Shown here: piece by piece, positions 11,795-25,218 of the stretch
How the letters are laid out: each line of letters begins with the position of its first letter
Position numbering within the stretch: the first letter of the stretch is position 1
Assembly (NCBI GenBank): GCA_021442155.1
Contig: CM038228.1
Location: 16,958,608 to 17,022,607, forward strand
DNA from: Cymbidium sinense
Taxonomy: Eukaryota > Streptophyta > Magnoliopsida > Asparagales > Orchidaceae
DNA length: 64,000 nucleotides
Reading direction: 5' to 3'
The notes under the pieces: model-generated
Databases searched by the model: none
Seen by the model: only the letters and a program-made list of their open reading frames with translations
What the model was told of the DNA's origin: nothing
Translations under genes and position numbers: made by a program

Positions 11795-11880
11795 CGTTGG
11801 CTCCATGTGGGTGACTAGCATAGCAATGCTTTCCAAATGGCTCATGGGATTGGCCACTTAAATGGTCCAACATGGTGTTG
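11795..11880 (+). other. GC-richer motif of copy A
   Basis: Short GC-richer island in AT-rich DNA: GCTTTCC..ATGG, then CATGGGATTGGCC. All five copies have a version of it between the AT-rich part and the TTGAC-rich part (B 20985-21070, C 44855-44935, D 53005-53090, E 62755-62855). ATTGG is an inverted CCAAT box. Role unknown. Confidence 0.6.
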
Positions 11881-11979
11881 ATTGTGGGTTAATCGATGAA
11901 ATGCCATTGAGTGGAGTGGGTGGAGGGTGCCAAAGGCGGTGGCTTGTCCTTGGTTTCCAAGTGTTCCAATAGGAGGAGG

Positions 11980-13250
11980 TGAGTTAGATCACCTCCACTT
12001 GGATCATGCCTAACCCAACTAGCTTTGGGTCAATTGAGCCAGTGGTCATCATATCTAATTTGAGCTTAGGGTGACTGACAAGGGTAGGAGAGTGGGTTTG
12101 ACCATCCAAGAATGGGTTTTGTCCCATTTTGAAGGCATTACCCAATGGGTAATGGATTCAATTGGGGTTTTGATTTGAGCTGACCCATAGTTACCCAAGG
12201 ATGGGTCATGCCAAGTTTGAATGGGTTTGGGCTTGATTTGGTTTTGGCTCAATTTGACCCATGTTAAGGCTAGGGTTGATTAATGATCAAATTCAAACAA
12301 TGGTTGATACAAGTTCAAATGATGCTTTGAGATGTTTGGATTCAATTGGTTTGATTTGGTTTTGAGTAGATTTGAATTTGACTCATAAGGGTTCATATGG
12401 GTCAAATGAGCCAAGTTGACCAATTTCGATAAATTGGCCAAATTATCTTTGGTTAGGTGTTGATTTAGGTTCAATTGATCATTTGAAGATGATTGTAGGT
12501 TTTGAAATCAAGCAATTTAGACTTAGAAATGATATAGACCAATTTGATCCTTTAGGTCAATTTGGGATAAATGGGTCAATTGGGTTCAATGGAGGGTTTG
12601 ATCATATTCAATAATCAATTTGTAATGAATTTGAGTCATTGGCTATAATTAATTTGGATTAGAATTTGATTTGGCCTAATTTGGCCTTTTGGGTCAAATT
12701 GGGTCAACTTAGGTCAAAGGCCAATTGGATTTTGTTTGGCTCAATTGATGGTCAAGTCATGTTCAAGGATCAATTTAAAGTTGGTTGAAATCATTAGTTT
12801 CAATTGATTTGAATTGGAATGAGATTTGGTTCAATTTGGTTCATGTAGCTAATTGGGTCAACTTGATCAAATGACCAAATTGACTTGGTTTGACAATTGA
12901 TTGTAATTGACCAATCAAGGGTGATCAATAATCAACATAGGAGGTTTTTGGATGGTTTGGTTTAATCTAATTTGGGTTGTATTTCAGTTTGGTTCAAATG
13001 GGTCCTTAGGCTACTTTGGGTCAAGTGGGACTACTGGGTCAATTGAATTGGCTTTGGGTTGAATTAGTTTGAATTTAGTTTGATAATTGATTTGGGATTG
13101 ATTAATGGATTTGATTTCAATTGATTTAGGCTTAATTGGATTTTGGCTCATTTGGATATTTTGGATTCAAATGGGTTAGCTTGGGTTCATTGAATTGATT
13201 AGATCAATTGGTTTGATTGTCTTGATTGTAGTGTTTGGAGTGAAGATTTG
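11980..13250 (+). repeat. TTGACC/GGTCAA-rich array in copy A
   Basis: Degenerate short-period repeat made of words such as GGTCAATTTG, TTGACC, AATTGG and GATTTGG. Equivalent arrays occur at the 3' end of copies B, C, D and E. TTGAC(C/T) is the core of the plant W-box bound by WRKY factors, but the words may simply reflect the local repeat unit. A 64-codon frame at 12280-12474 is a by-product of the repeat. Confidence 0.7.
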
Positions 13251-13429
13251 AATGGTTGTAATGTTTTTGTGAAATCAATTGGATCTAGGTTTGATTAAAA
13301 GAATTTTGGCTAAGTCCATAAAGTTGTCTTAAAGGATTAAGATGGATTTAGATTATGGGTATCAATCATTTGGCTTGGAGCTTGGATATGAATTGGAATT
13401 CAATGATTTGCTGAATTGATCTCCTGTTT

Positions 13430-15720
13430 CTTTTAAGGAGGTAATTTCAAAGTACAAAGATGGAAGTTTCCTAGATCCTTATGACATAAAATTTTCAAAG
13501 TTATATTTTGATTGATAAATTAAGAAGAAGAATTATATTGATTAGATGGGATTTAAGAGATAAAATGCCTTCAGCATGGCTTGTACATAAGTCCAATAGT
13601 AACAATTGATTATTCGAATAAGCATAGTGACATGTCTATCTTGTGATGTAGTATATGAGTAATTGCACATTTTTTATAAGTAATAGATTTACTAGGATCA
13701 TTTGAATTATGTAGAATTTCTACATATTTTAGTGAGGTTAGAATTGCCTCTTATGTGTTTTGAATATAAGCTTCATGGGAGGAATAATTTCCTCAATACC
13801 TTCCATTAATACCCATGGGATATTTTTATAAGAGCCAATTAGATTAATTTCTATAACATTTTCTATGGTATTTTTCTAAAAAAAGATTAGTTCAATGACG
13901 ACAATTTCACTTATCATTGTTTTAGAGGTGGAAGGAGATTGTCCTTCTTCTTATTTTATTACGTATAAATATTCATGATGATTAATTTGTTTACTTCCAC
14001 TAGGATTGAGATTTCCAATCTCTCTACTCCCCAAAAAAATTAAAGCCTAAGAGTCGAGAACTAGAAGTGACCATTATGCCCTTCCCTTAAATGGAGATCT
14101 AATCCATTGTCTTTAAAAAATTCATGTTTAAGGAAGTCAAGAAAAGAATTTTATTGGCCTTTGATATAATCAATATCAAAGTCAAAAATAAATATTTTTT
14201 CTTGCCAACCACCAAATATTTTTTTAATAATAAGATGTTTAACATATTTTAATAAGATAAATTTAATTATACTACAATCAATGTGAAGACTTTTTCTTTT
14301 ATTTATATGTCATCTTGAATTTATTAGTACATTTAATAACATATAAAATTTTTTTTATAGTTGAATAATTTTTGTAACAATGTTTCATTTTTTAGAGGTA
14401 TAACAAATAATTTTTTAATTAGGATAATAATTTTTTCTTTATTTGTGAATTCCTTTACAATAGATATTGGATGCATCAATTTCAACAATTTTGAATGGAT
14501 CAGGGCATGCTAAATGCAAACAAGGAAAATTTTAACATGCTCTATTAATTTTAATAGCTTCAGTGTGAGCTATTGTCAAGGGAGATGATTGCTTTTTCAA
14601 TCTTTTATAGAAAATTGTTGCATCAATGGCTAATTCATGACAAATATTTGAAATAACTTTAATGATCTTAAAAATTATGTTGTTTAGAAATATAAAAAAT
14701 TTTATCATGAAATTTCGAGGCAAATTCAATGCTTTCATTTAATAAGTGAGAGAAATTTGTAATATTATGCCCTAAAAATTAAAATTATGTTTGAGTTAAT
14801 TTCATTTTTGGTGTTAAAATTACAAGCCCTTTTTTTATAGATAACCATTTAAAGGTTTCTAAATGTTTACTACGTTTATTTATGTTATTAGAAAATGCTA
14901 ATACATCATAAATATAAAATAATATGTATTTTGAGTAAGGAACAAATATTTTGTTCATAACATTATAAAATTCACCTAAAGCAATTTTTTAATCTGAAAA
15001 GCATAATGTTCCATTCATAATGACTAAATGGAATAGTGATTGCTTTCTTATAATGGTGTTCTTTTTTTATCTAGATTTGTAGTATAGTTACTTAAAGTTG
15101 AATTTAGAAAAGTTTTAAAGTTAAATTCAAAAAGGTTGATTGCCATGCCAAGGTGATTTGAAAGATCTTTCTTATTAGGGATAGGATATCTAATTCCTTT
15201 TAACACTTCATTTAGTGGTTTATAATTAATTATGAGGTGTGGCTTACCCCTTTCTTTATCGGCAGCATTCATGACTAAAAAGCATTGTACAACTCCATGG
15301 TGAATATGATTTTTTAATTAGTTTGTCAAATAAAAGATTATTTATTTTAATTTTATATAATTCTAAATATTCAATATTCCTATCCCTTGTTGTAATAATT
15401 TTCTCATCTGAGTTATCAACGTAAGGAAGAGAAATACATCATTCTTTTTTGTCTTAGATAGTAGTAGGATTATCCCCATAGATTTTATTAAAGATTCTTA
15501 TGGTACTTGTATAATTTTTTTTTTTTTAAATTTTCAAGAGTTGTTTTGTTTAAAACTGGAATGCTATTAAATAATTTCAACATCCATAATTAGGTGTAAT
15601 AAATGATCAATTACATTCAATTACTTATGTACCCCAACCATTATGATCAAATCACACATTATTTTAAAAATAAAAAATTGTTATTGGAGTTGTTTGTTAT
15701 AATCTATGTCCACAAATAAA
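13430..15720 (-). mobile_element. Endogenous pararetrovirus relic, copy 2 (inverted)
   Basis: Minus-strand relic of the same pararetrovirus family as 1-2447. It contains the RT start (15048-15272 reads open for 74 codons with KPHLIINYKPLNE and RYPIPNKKDL), the connection region (14532-14738 open, FYKRLKK), RNase H remnants to about 14040, and the downstream part to 13430. It keeps about 370 bp that copy 1 has lost. It directly follows the 3' end of long-repeat copy A. The TATA region seen in copy 1 was not found here. Upstream viral genes beyond 15720 were not recognised; a TA microsatellite lies there. Confidence 0.8.
14040..15480 (-). pseudogene. Pararetrovirus reverse transcriptase/RNase H pseudogene, copy 2
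   Basis: The RT N-terminal part is clear at 15272-15048. The active-site position near 14912 reads FYIYDV on the minus strand instead of the YIDD form. The segment joining RT to RNase H (14738-14532) is open, with AIDATIFYKRLKK. The RNase H part is frameshifted but still shows DASN-type sequence near 14470 and the GGWQ and FDIDYIKG pieces near 14200-14150. Stops interrupt every domain. Together with copy 1 it shows one viral lineage inserted, or duplicated, more than once here. The order on the minus strand is normal for a caulimovirid polymerase. Confidence 0.75.
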
Positions 15721-15811
15721 AGCCTTTAAAATTGTTACAATCAATCAATTGCCCAATATAACAAAAGTTTCATTAGTAAATGATGTATTGTGATTTATGG
15801 AAACTAAAAAG

Positions 15812-16435
<624 letters not shown>

Positions 16436-16844
16436 ATTTTTTTTTAAACACAAGTGCATGTGTTGCGCCAAATAATATAAAATGAGTAGAGTATAGTTCC
16501 AACGAGGATTAGAGAAAAATTGTATATTAAGTTAAATACTTTGATTTTTATTTAACAAAATATAGAGTGCTTAAGTCAAATAACTATATACTATTTTGTA
16601 AAGAAAATATTTCTATTAGAAAAACTAATTTTAATATTTTTATAACAAATATAAGTGTTTTTCTTAGTTTAAAAAATAGTATTCTAAATATATAGAATTT
16701 TTAGATTATATATTACATTAAACTAAGTAGTGGAATTAATTTTAAGCTTGTAGTGTTAATCAAGAGTGAAATGTTATACCCTCTATGTCCATGCAAGTAT
16801 AACCAAACCAATCTCTTTACCTAGCTTTCACAAGACTATAAATT

Positions 16845-16868
16845 TATATATGTATATATATATATATG

Positions 16869-16949
<81 letters not shown>
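16845..16949. repeat. (TA)n microsatellite
   Basis: TA run with a TG and a GC interruption near its left end. The adjacent 67-codon frame is an artefact. Confidence 0.95.
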
Positions 16950-16952
<3 letters not shown>

Positions 16953-17544
16953 GCTATTTAGCATATTAACGGCTATATAGTACATCTATTTTCCTTTTTC
17001 CTAATTATTCTTCTACTATCAATATCTCTAGATCATACTTAATTTTAACTTTGCAATTGGTCAAATTACAAGTAAATAAAAAATTAAGAAAATCAAAACA
17101 CCATTTTCATGAAAAGTACAAATACTTTTTTACATTAATCCACAAACATATTTTAATATAATATGAAACATCCAAAACTCACATGAATTCAAAGCATAGG
17201 ATTAGTGTTTCATAGTAATGAAGAGAGAAATCTCATTAAATATTGTAAAATAAGTCATAGATAACCAAAAAAGAAAGAAAAACCAGTAAGTCTTCTAAGT
17301 CCACTCTTTGCGATCCTCTACTACTTCCTCGAAATATTCAACATCCCCTGTTGAAAATCCTTGATTTTTGATCTCCTTCTTCTCCACTTGCTTAAGAACA
17401 CACTATCAAATTACCCACACAACACTCTCATAATACTTGGAATGTCACTCTCCAAGTACTTTACAAAAACTCACACATGCTTACACTACACTCCACCACT
17501 TGCCAACAACTCTAAAAAAACTTGTTAACACTAGGAAAGGTCCC

Positions 17545-17554
17545 CTATTTATAG
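17545..17554 (-). promoter_or_regulatory. TATA box, LTR-like segment
   Basis: Complement reads CTATAAATAGGGGACC, close to the plant TATA consensus. An identical ten-base box occurs in the second LTR-like segment at 27605-27614. Confidence 0.5.
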
Positions 17555-18000
17555 CCTAATAGTAGCCCTGGCTAGTTATTCTTAGACTCTTGTTGTAATT
17601 GCCTCAAAAATTGCTCAAAACTATCACTAAAATGACACGAATCTATTTTGTCATGCCGAATGAAGTTGTTGATCCGATGTATGCCATTTGTTTTTGCTTC
17701 ATATTTTCAACTTTAATCTAACACCACAATGCTAACCTTGCTGTCAAAATGCCTCAAAATGAGCATGATCTAGCATCATGTTGCTGCTATTATAGTGCCT
17801 AGGCACTGGCGTTGATGTTGATTTGCTTCAATTTAAGTTATTTTCAGCACTGCGACACTATGTCTAAATTTCTTCTTTTTTATATTTTTGAGGATTTTCA
17901 TGTTACAACATAAAGTATACTTAAAATTAATAATTTTAACATATAAAAATATGATAAAGACACTATAGTTACATGAAATTTTTACATTTTTAACACTTTT

Positions 18001-19199
18001 CAAATTCAATTTGAATTAAGAGAAGCCAAAAGGAAAATCTCATGTAATGTTTGTCCTACAAACATGGATATTGACATAAAAATGATATGCAAGAATCATG
18101 GAATGAGATTGCATGTTTTGCAATTTTTGCAAGTGAGAGTGACTCAAAGATCACATACTACCAATAAAAATAGTTGAGGGTTTTAGAAAATATAAAGGTT
18201 GCAGAGCTCTAGGTGAATTCAGAAGTTATCATCCATGAGAGTCTCCATCAATTATATTCATCTTATCCAAAAGAAGATTTTATGGTTGTCTATCCACTAG
18301 ATGAAGCACCAATAAGGTAATCTTTCAAACATTGAGGTTCTATGTTTTTCTTTAACTTATCATAATAGTCCTTGCACATTTTTGAAAAAAATATACCATC
18401 CCTTCTCCATCATCACTAGTCTTATTTATTCTTTAAGAAATTTTGATCTATTACTCAAGGAAGAAGAAGATGGAAACATGTTAGATTATTGATTTCAAAT
18501 ATTATATCCATTTTAAAATGATAATTATGTGCATAATATTACAAAACTTAATTCCCTAAGGTTTCATGATTATATTATAGATATTTTATCTTCAAATTGA
18601 ATGGATATTTTGTCTTTTAAGGTCTATGGGATCATATCAACACCATGAATGTTATAGTTTTATGCCAAGTGTAAATGAAAGTAAACACTCACCTATTTAT
18701 TATATGATTTGTTTAATTTGGAATTGATTTAAGTAGATTTATTCCATGGTTCATTTTATAAATTAAATGGATCCCATGCTTTCCATGGATTATGCCCTGA
18801 TTTGCAATTTGAGCTACCCACTTAGGAGTTGCTATGTGAAAATTCAAGACATTTAATACTGTAACTGTGGGGAAAAATGTATTAATAAGATTAAATAGTT
18901 TTTAAATGAGTACCTCAAAAAAGGAGATGGGAACAAGATCCAAGTAAGGTTTTCATCTTTCATTTAAACTAGTGGTAAATATTTATTTATAGATATGTCA
19001 TCAAGTTATTAAAAGAAATCAAAAGAATGTGGGTCATTTAACCTTCAAGAGAGACAAGACTCCCTTTGCTTAATTACACTTGAAGACACTTCTAAATGGA
19101 ACTCTTGAAAATTAGAGACATTTCTTTATTTTATTTCTTTCATTTTAAAAAAATGCTCATCATTAAATAATTATTATTATACTAAGATTATTTATACTA
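18001..19199. other. Unassigned sequence
   Basis: No gene or family recognised. Base composition is less extreme than in the neighbouring long repeat, and short stretches such as 18160-18480 have mixed codons, but stops occur in every frame. Confidence 0.45.
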
Positions 19200-19379
19200 G
19201 GTGTAAGTCTACAAAGTAGAGGGTATGGTGATGGCCATGGAAAGCCTACATTATAGTATTCTTGAACCACCAAAGACTTAATAAAGAGTTTAATGGGCTC
19301 ATGTGATGATTGGGTAATAAAAAAAGGTCAAGAAAAAAGTAGAAATAATCTTAGTCTAAATTTTATAGATCCATCATCT

Positions 19380-20640
19380 CATGATGTCAAGTCTAAGGTC
19401 AATTAACTTAAGGAGGTAGTCATCTTAAACCTTGTCTTTGAGATGCTCTATCAGTAACCATAAATTGTACCATCTAGAGTTGGCCTCATGGCTATTGTCA
19501 TCATTTTTGAATGAGGTTAACACCATTTCAAAATCAAAAATTAAGACACTTAATCCTAATTAGGAGTTTCTTGATTTAAGCACTTAGATCACTATGCTTA
19601 ATGACTTAGTGAATTCTCATAGGGCTTGACTCAATATAATGGGATTAAGTGGATCCAAACCCAACCCAAAGCTAAACAAACATACTTCAATTAAAATTAA
19701 ATCTAATTGAACTTAGGCTAAGGTAATTGGGATGGCTAACACAACTACTCTACTTAAGCTCAAAATCACATGAACTTAAAGAAATTTACATAAAATTAAA
19801 ACAAATTCAAATCATATCAAATTAAAAGCATAAAATTCATTTCATGAATATGAATGGAGTCAAATTCAAATGAAAGGTCAACCATTGAACATAAGGTTGA
19901 CTTATGTGGGTCCCACCAAGTCAAAGGTCAACCCACCATAATTTGACCAAACTAAATCATTCCAAAGTTCCAAATAAGAAAATAAACATGTTCAAATATG
20001 AATTAATTGAATCTACCTTCCATGTCAAGAGAAAATGCCTAAAGTGGCATAATTTAATATGTTTGAATATGAACTTAGGCTAATTACTTTGAAACACATC
20101 TAAACTCATCTTAAAATGTGCTTAAGTGAATGGCAGCCAAGACTAAGAAAAACAAATGAGCTCAAGCCCTCCCAAGCCAAAAAAAATATATCGTGGAGAA
20201 AAAGAAAGAATCTTGGAGATAAACTTCTCACCCAATCAATTACTTCACCTCCACTCCACATCCTATTTATCTTGGACTTTTCCCAATCAACTTATCACCC
20301 CTTAGAGCTAGCCTTCAAAGGTGGCAATCACCTTAGTCGACCATGGTGGCTGCCCATTATTTATACCTCTTAGCCAAGAGTGGAAAACTAAGAGAGAGCT
20401 TTCACTAAGAATGTTTGAACCTTCCATCATGTTTTTTAAGTGAAACAAAGGAGAGCGCACCCTTTCCATGATCCCCACATCGCCAACAAGCTAGTTCAAC
20501 CAAAGCCATTAGAAAATAAATGTAGCTTAGTCCATAGTCTGATTCATGGAAGGCAATCTAATTCCTCTTTCCTAGAGCTTTGCCAAGTTCTCACGAAGCT
20601 TTTCAAATCATCTCCACCACTAGAGATCATCACCAACGAG
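19380..20640 (-). repeat. TTGACC-rich and promoter-like part of copy B
   Basis: Around 19860-19950 there are several GGTCAA/TTGACC words, fewer than in copies A, C, D and E. The 20390-20650 part has higher GC and open frames of 85 (20116-20373) and 68 codons (20440-20646) on the plus strand. They match nothing known and are not kept in the equivalent part of copy E, so I regard them as chance. Confidence 0.45.
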
Positions 20641-20984
20641 GTATAAAATCAAAATGACCCCTTAAGCATTCAGTTTTGATCATTTCGAAAGGAACTTGAT
20701 CTCAAGTGAGATAAAGCCATATAGATGCATTCCATTTGAGTCCTTGATGGATTTGGAATTGAAATCAAATGATTTCATCAGCTAGATCACCAAAATCACC
20801 TCGATTTAATGAATGGCCTTCAACTTTTGTAGTCATTAAAGAGGATATAATCTTCGCCATTTGTTCCTTTTATTAACAATGGATAGTTTCGATTTAGTCA
20901 TACAATCTAATTTATATCCTATAAGAATTGTGAGGTAAATCCTTGCCGTCCGATCAAATATTGGAAAGTTGTAGATCATCCCAC

Positions 20985-21070
20985 GTGGCCATCATTTTTG
21001 ACCTGCTAGCCCAATGGCACCGTACAATGTGGAAAACAATGCCGCATCAACGCCATGTGGTGTTAACTAT
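20985..21070 (-). other. GC-richer motif of copy B
   Basis: Minus strand reads GTTGATGCGGCATTG then TTTTCCACATTG, the version closest to copy E (GCTGATGCGGCGTT). Same position relative to the AT-rich part as in the other copies. Confidence 0.6.
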
Positions 21071-21079
21071 TTTAAATGG

Positions 21080-23350
21080 TAAATTTTGATTTTTTTTTAA
21101 TTTAAAAATTACCAGAAAATCATCGAAACATCAAAAGAATTTTAGAAAATAAAGTACTCAACCAAAAAATTGTAAATAAGTGCTTTATGGATTCATCTTA
21201 GTGAGAGTAATCTATTAAACCCAAAATCCCTAATTAATTTTGGATAATTTTTTGGTTAATTTAGGTTTAAATCAAAACTAACAAACTCAAATTAAACTCT
21301 AACCATTAATCCATTTGGCTTCAAACTTTGGAGAATTGAAATTAAGGTTAAAATACACATTAGGTAAATGTTTCATGATTTATTGGAAAATAAATCTGAA
21401 ATTATAAAATTTTCAGCCATAGGTTTTGATTTAATGAAATAAAATAATATTAAATTAGAAAATTAGGGAAAGATATAAAATTTTGTTAAACCACCATAAT
21501 AAACCCTAGTGAGCTAAATATATCATTAAAATCCACTAAAACCTTAAAACCCTAAAATGACTTAAGTAAGGAATTAATTGAATTAATTAATTTAATTAAT
21601 GAACTTGAACTTCAAAAAAATCATAAAAAATCAGCCAAATATTGCAAAAATTTAAATAAACCCTCAATGGATACATCTTCAGGAGAGGAATATAAGAAAA
21701 TTAAAACTACAATTTTTTTCCTAATTTAAGCTTAATTTAAATTTTAGTGAAATAATTAAAACATTAATTAGTCCCAAATTATGCATATGCTTAAAGTGAA
21801 ATTTTAAAGCATTCAAATTGACAAGGAATCCCTTTTTTATAAAATTTTAGAGACAAATGATTTCTAGAATAGAAGTTATTAAATTTTTGATCCTTATGTT
21901 ATTTTAAATGAAAATTTTAAATCAAAAAATTATAAAAATTATTGAAATTTATGAAATCATTTTAACTCACTTTCATTAACATGAGATCACTTATGAAAAA
22001 TTCCCTATGTTTGTGAAGTCAAAGAACTCAATTAATAATGTACTTAAGATTTAAGATAAAATAATGAAATATAGAATTTAATTTTAAACCCTAGATTATT
22101 AAATGTATAATATTTCAATTAATGAATTAAAATTTAAACATTATATAACCTTTGAACTTTACAATTAAACATGAAATCCATTAATATTGGAATCTCTTAA
22201 ACTCATTAAATAACATATTTCCAAATGAAAATAAAAGTAACAAAACAAATCAATTAAATCTAAACAATCCAAAAGTTTGAAATGGCTTAGATTTAAGTTG
22301 GGTACCCAAAGTAAATTAATTCCTTAGGTTTCTTGAATCATGATTAATAAACAAAACTCCATCATAAATAACTAAACTAAATTTTAACATGTAATGTAAT
22401 GTTTCATTAAGTTTAATTTTAAAACAATAATTTAGAACACATAAGAAAATGTATTTTCTAAATGATGAAATTAAGATTTTCAAGGGTTACTTAAGATCAA
22501 TTGAATCAATTTACTTGAATAAGCATAAATGAATGAATGAAATCATAACTTGAAATTAAACTCATAATATAAATAAATGAAACCAAAATAAAAAATAAAA
22601 AGTAAATTAAAATATACATTTTGTTAAATAGAAATAAACATGAAATTAAGCATGAATAAAGTGAATTCAATATATAACAACATAAAAGAGAATTAAATCC
22701 AATCAACTTGTTCAAATCCATAATAATAAAAAAAAATTAAACTAAACAAATTAAATAAATTAAGTAAGATATTAACTTAAGTTAATTAAGTTCATTTAAA
22801 CTAATAAACATTAATAAAATGAACAAAAACATAAACATTCGTGTAATGAATTAACAAGATTAATCTAAATTAAACAATAAAATAAATAAAAATTAATAAA
22901 ATCAAATGAATAATAAACCAATTAAAAAAGATTAAACATGAAATAAACCTATAAAACATAAAAATAACAACATCAAATATAAATGAATTAAAATCAAACT
23001 TAAAATGAAAACTAAATCAAACTAAATTCATAAGAATATGATCATTAAATTCCAATTAAGATTTAAGGAAACATAGTAAATCTCAATCAATGGGTAGAAA
23101 TAAATTAATTATAAACCCAATTAAGAAATGTTTTAATCAAATCAAAAGAAATGAAAAGAAGAACAAACCTTAATCAAATTTCCAAATAAAATATAAAAAT
23201 TAATCAATTTAATCAAATAAATTTAGAATGAATTTTTACCTTAGGGTGAAGACTTCATTATATTAGGATTTAGGATGTTGAATAAAATGGGTTCCACCCA
23301 AAATGGAATTTATTTTATTCTTCATTCTTGAAAACTTAAACTCCACTTCA
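21080..23350 (-). other. AT-rich segment of copy B
   Basis: About 2.3 kb dominated by A on the plus strand (AAATTAA, AATCAAAT words), the mirror image of the T-rich plus strand of copy D. No gene is recognised; the 71-codon frame at 22506-22721 is low complexity. Confidence 0.65.
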
Positions 23351-23494
23351 ACATAAAATGAAATTAAAAATAGAAATAAAACCATAAATCAACTAAATTA
23401 CTTAAAGTTGTGCCACCTAAAGGTAAATTGAACAAAATTTAAGATTAAAAGAAATTAAAAGAATGATGACAAACTTTTTCAAAACTAGCAAACA

Positions 23495-23590
23495 TATGGT
23501 ATGTGGACACTCGAGTTCATAGGGCTATTGGTCTGAAGGAGGTCTTGATACCTCAAACTTTTGGTTTAATAATGACACATCCCTATGAAG
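23495..23590 (-). repeat. Single 260-bp-type monomer core in copy B
   Basis: On the minus strand the order ATTAAACC, a GAGGTATCAAGACCTCC-type part, then GAGTGTCCACATAC follows the core seen three times in copy A. Only one degraded core is present. Confidence 0.5.
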
Positions 23591-23989
23591 TGAAAGTATG
23601 AAAGTGAAAAAAAATCTCAAAGTCAAATTAAACCAAAATTTGAAAACCTAAATTGAAATTTGAACTTAAAATGCCTAACAAAGTCTTACCACACAAATTT
23701 CTCTTTCATATACTAAGCTATTAGGTCATCAACCCAGACTTAAGTTAGGACAATTTGTGATATTCTGTGATGCAAGGTGAAATATTTTGCTTATTTTTTG
23801 GTGTATTATTTTATACTAGATGGTTAAGATAGTTTGTCCACTACTCTGGATGCTTGGATGTTCTTTTGATGCCTTTGAAGCAAGCACATCAAAATCAAAG
23901 GAAGGAAGAAAGGAGAAAGAAAAAAAATGAAGGAAAGAAGACCCCCATAACATTTTATAAATTGTAATTATTATTTTGTTATTTTAGGT

Positions 23990-24011
23990 TGTATAAGGGT
24001 AGAGCTCGACT
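23990..24011. promoter_or_regulatory. Conserved block of copy B
   Basis: Plus strand TGTATAAGGGTAGAGCTCG is the complement of the block in copy A at 8668-8686. The TATA-like box therefore points away from the direction of the repeat. Confidence 0.5.
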
Positions 24012-25218
24012 ATCCATTTTCTTTTTATTCTGATGCAGACCGCTAATTATTCTTTTATGATAGTTATAAAATTGATTGATGTTATGATTAGTTTATGAAT
24101 TAAGATGGCATGTTTTCTTAGTTTCTTAAATGTTGATGCTTTAATGTGGCTGAATCGATTAGGCTCTTAGGGTAAAATAAACTTTCTACCCCAATTAATC
24201 ACTCATAAATAAATTTTAAATAACTCATAAACTCATCATAAAGCCTAGACATTAAATGAGATAATTAATAGATTTTGCAACCCCTTTTAGCTGAATGTTG
24301 TATGGATCACATCATGCATGCATATTCCTTCTTCCTTGAAATTGGAGGATTTCCATCCTTGCATGATAGGGGAATGCTTGACCTGTGAGGGCATCCCTTA
24401 TGGTGGAGAACACCCTCTTCTTGATGATTTAGCCAACAACTTCATTTCATCATGCATGTAGGCATCAAAATCCTAAAGCTTTTGTCCAAATGAAGTGTCA
24501 AAATTGAAATAAAATTTAAAAATATTTTGCATTTATAGATTAAGTCATATGCTCATACCACTCATGCTCTAGTCTCTTAGGGAGTGGGTTTAGGACTTTA
24601 GTCTCTTTCTAATTAAATAACTACCCTAGTTATCTTGCTACATGAGTTTTTCTCATATGAGAAGTTAGTCGGGCCACTCCAGTGGTTGTAAGCCCAAAAG
24701 TCGAACCGTTTATTCTCTCTATGGAGGTAAACCCTTATGTCCACCTCTTAGATCATGCTTTAGCTCATACTAAAGCTCCCTAGATTTGATTTATGATACG
24801 AGGTAGTTGTTTCCTTCACAAGCATAAATCCTCACCTCTTAGGCATCTCAAAATCTTATGTTGATGGATCAGTAAATCTAATAAAAAATCACTCAAATAA
24901 ATAAATCTCTTCACTTTCAAATATATATAGCCCAATTATATGATAGATTGGAATGCTCACCAGGGGTCCTAATATCATGAGCATTTCCTACTTTCTCCCT
25001 TTGGATTCCAAAAATAAGTTTCTTCATTTGATCTATCCTGATTGATTTTCCGAATATAGCCAATCCTTTGATAGTCTAACTTTAAAATCTTTAGAGACTC
25101 TAATTGTCTACTTTAATCGAGAGTATTCCTAAGGAATTCACCTTCCTTATGATATAATTAACTATGGAGACTTGCCTAAATAGGGAACTTTAGAACCCGA
25201 TTTAATATAAACCCTGTT

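Larger units (their letters stand above)
7228..13425 (+). repeat. Long noncoding LTR-like repeat, copy A
   Basis: First of five related copies (A-E). It starts TGTGGACACC, matching the minus-strand start of copy B at 25396. The order of parts is: 5' block with a TATA-like box at 7691; conserved block near 8660; short C-rich part near 9000-9200; three ~260-bp tandem monomers; AT-rich part; GC-richer motif near 11840; and a TTGAC-rich part ending near 13425. Its first 1.5 kb aligns along its length with the complement of 24000-25396, and 8200-9250 aligns with 47474-48500. No coding capacity was recognised. TG at the 5' end and the size suggest a very long LTR, possibly solo. The exact 3' end is uncertain by some tens of bases. 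Confidence 0.75.
16440..18000 (-). mobile_element. LTR-like segment with minus-strand promoter
   Basis: On the minus strand CTATAAATAG at 17554-17545 is a good plant TATA box. It is followed by G-rich leader-like sequence with repeated GAGAGTG and GTGTG words, then GTAGAGGATCG near 17320, as in R/U5 regions of plant LTR retrotransposons. Upstream (17630-17860) are repeated words such as GGCACT and CAGCA, also seen near 27100-27780 and 3400-3600. A plus-strand piece at 16455-16530 (GCGCCAAATAATATAAAATG then CCAACGAGGATT) recalls a widespread plant LTR-associated repeat, but I could not confirm this. Boundaries and lineage are not established. Confidence 0.45.

Noticed and set aside
11980..13250. 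Possible CRISPR-like or satellite array
   Set aside because: The repeat words are irregularly spaced and degenerate, without uniform spacers; this is a cryptic short-period repeat in a plant genome.
16766..16969. 67-codon plus-strand frame
   Set aside because: Same reason: TA microsatellite translation.
20116..20646. Two plus-strand frames of 85 and 68 codons in copy B
   Set aside because: They lie in the regulatory-looking part of the repeat, antisense to its direction, and are not kept in copy E.
21530..21560. AACCCTAAA words resembling plant telomere repeats
   Set aside because: Isolated single units only, as expected by chance; no tandem array.
24650..24720. tRNA-like stretch with GTCGAACC
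   Set aside because: No acceptor or anticodon stem could be folded, and the stretch is simply part of the long repeat (also present near 7960 in copy A).
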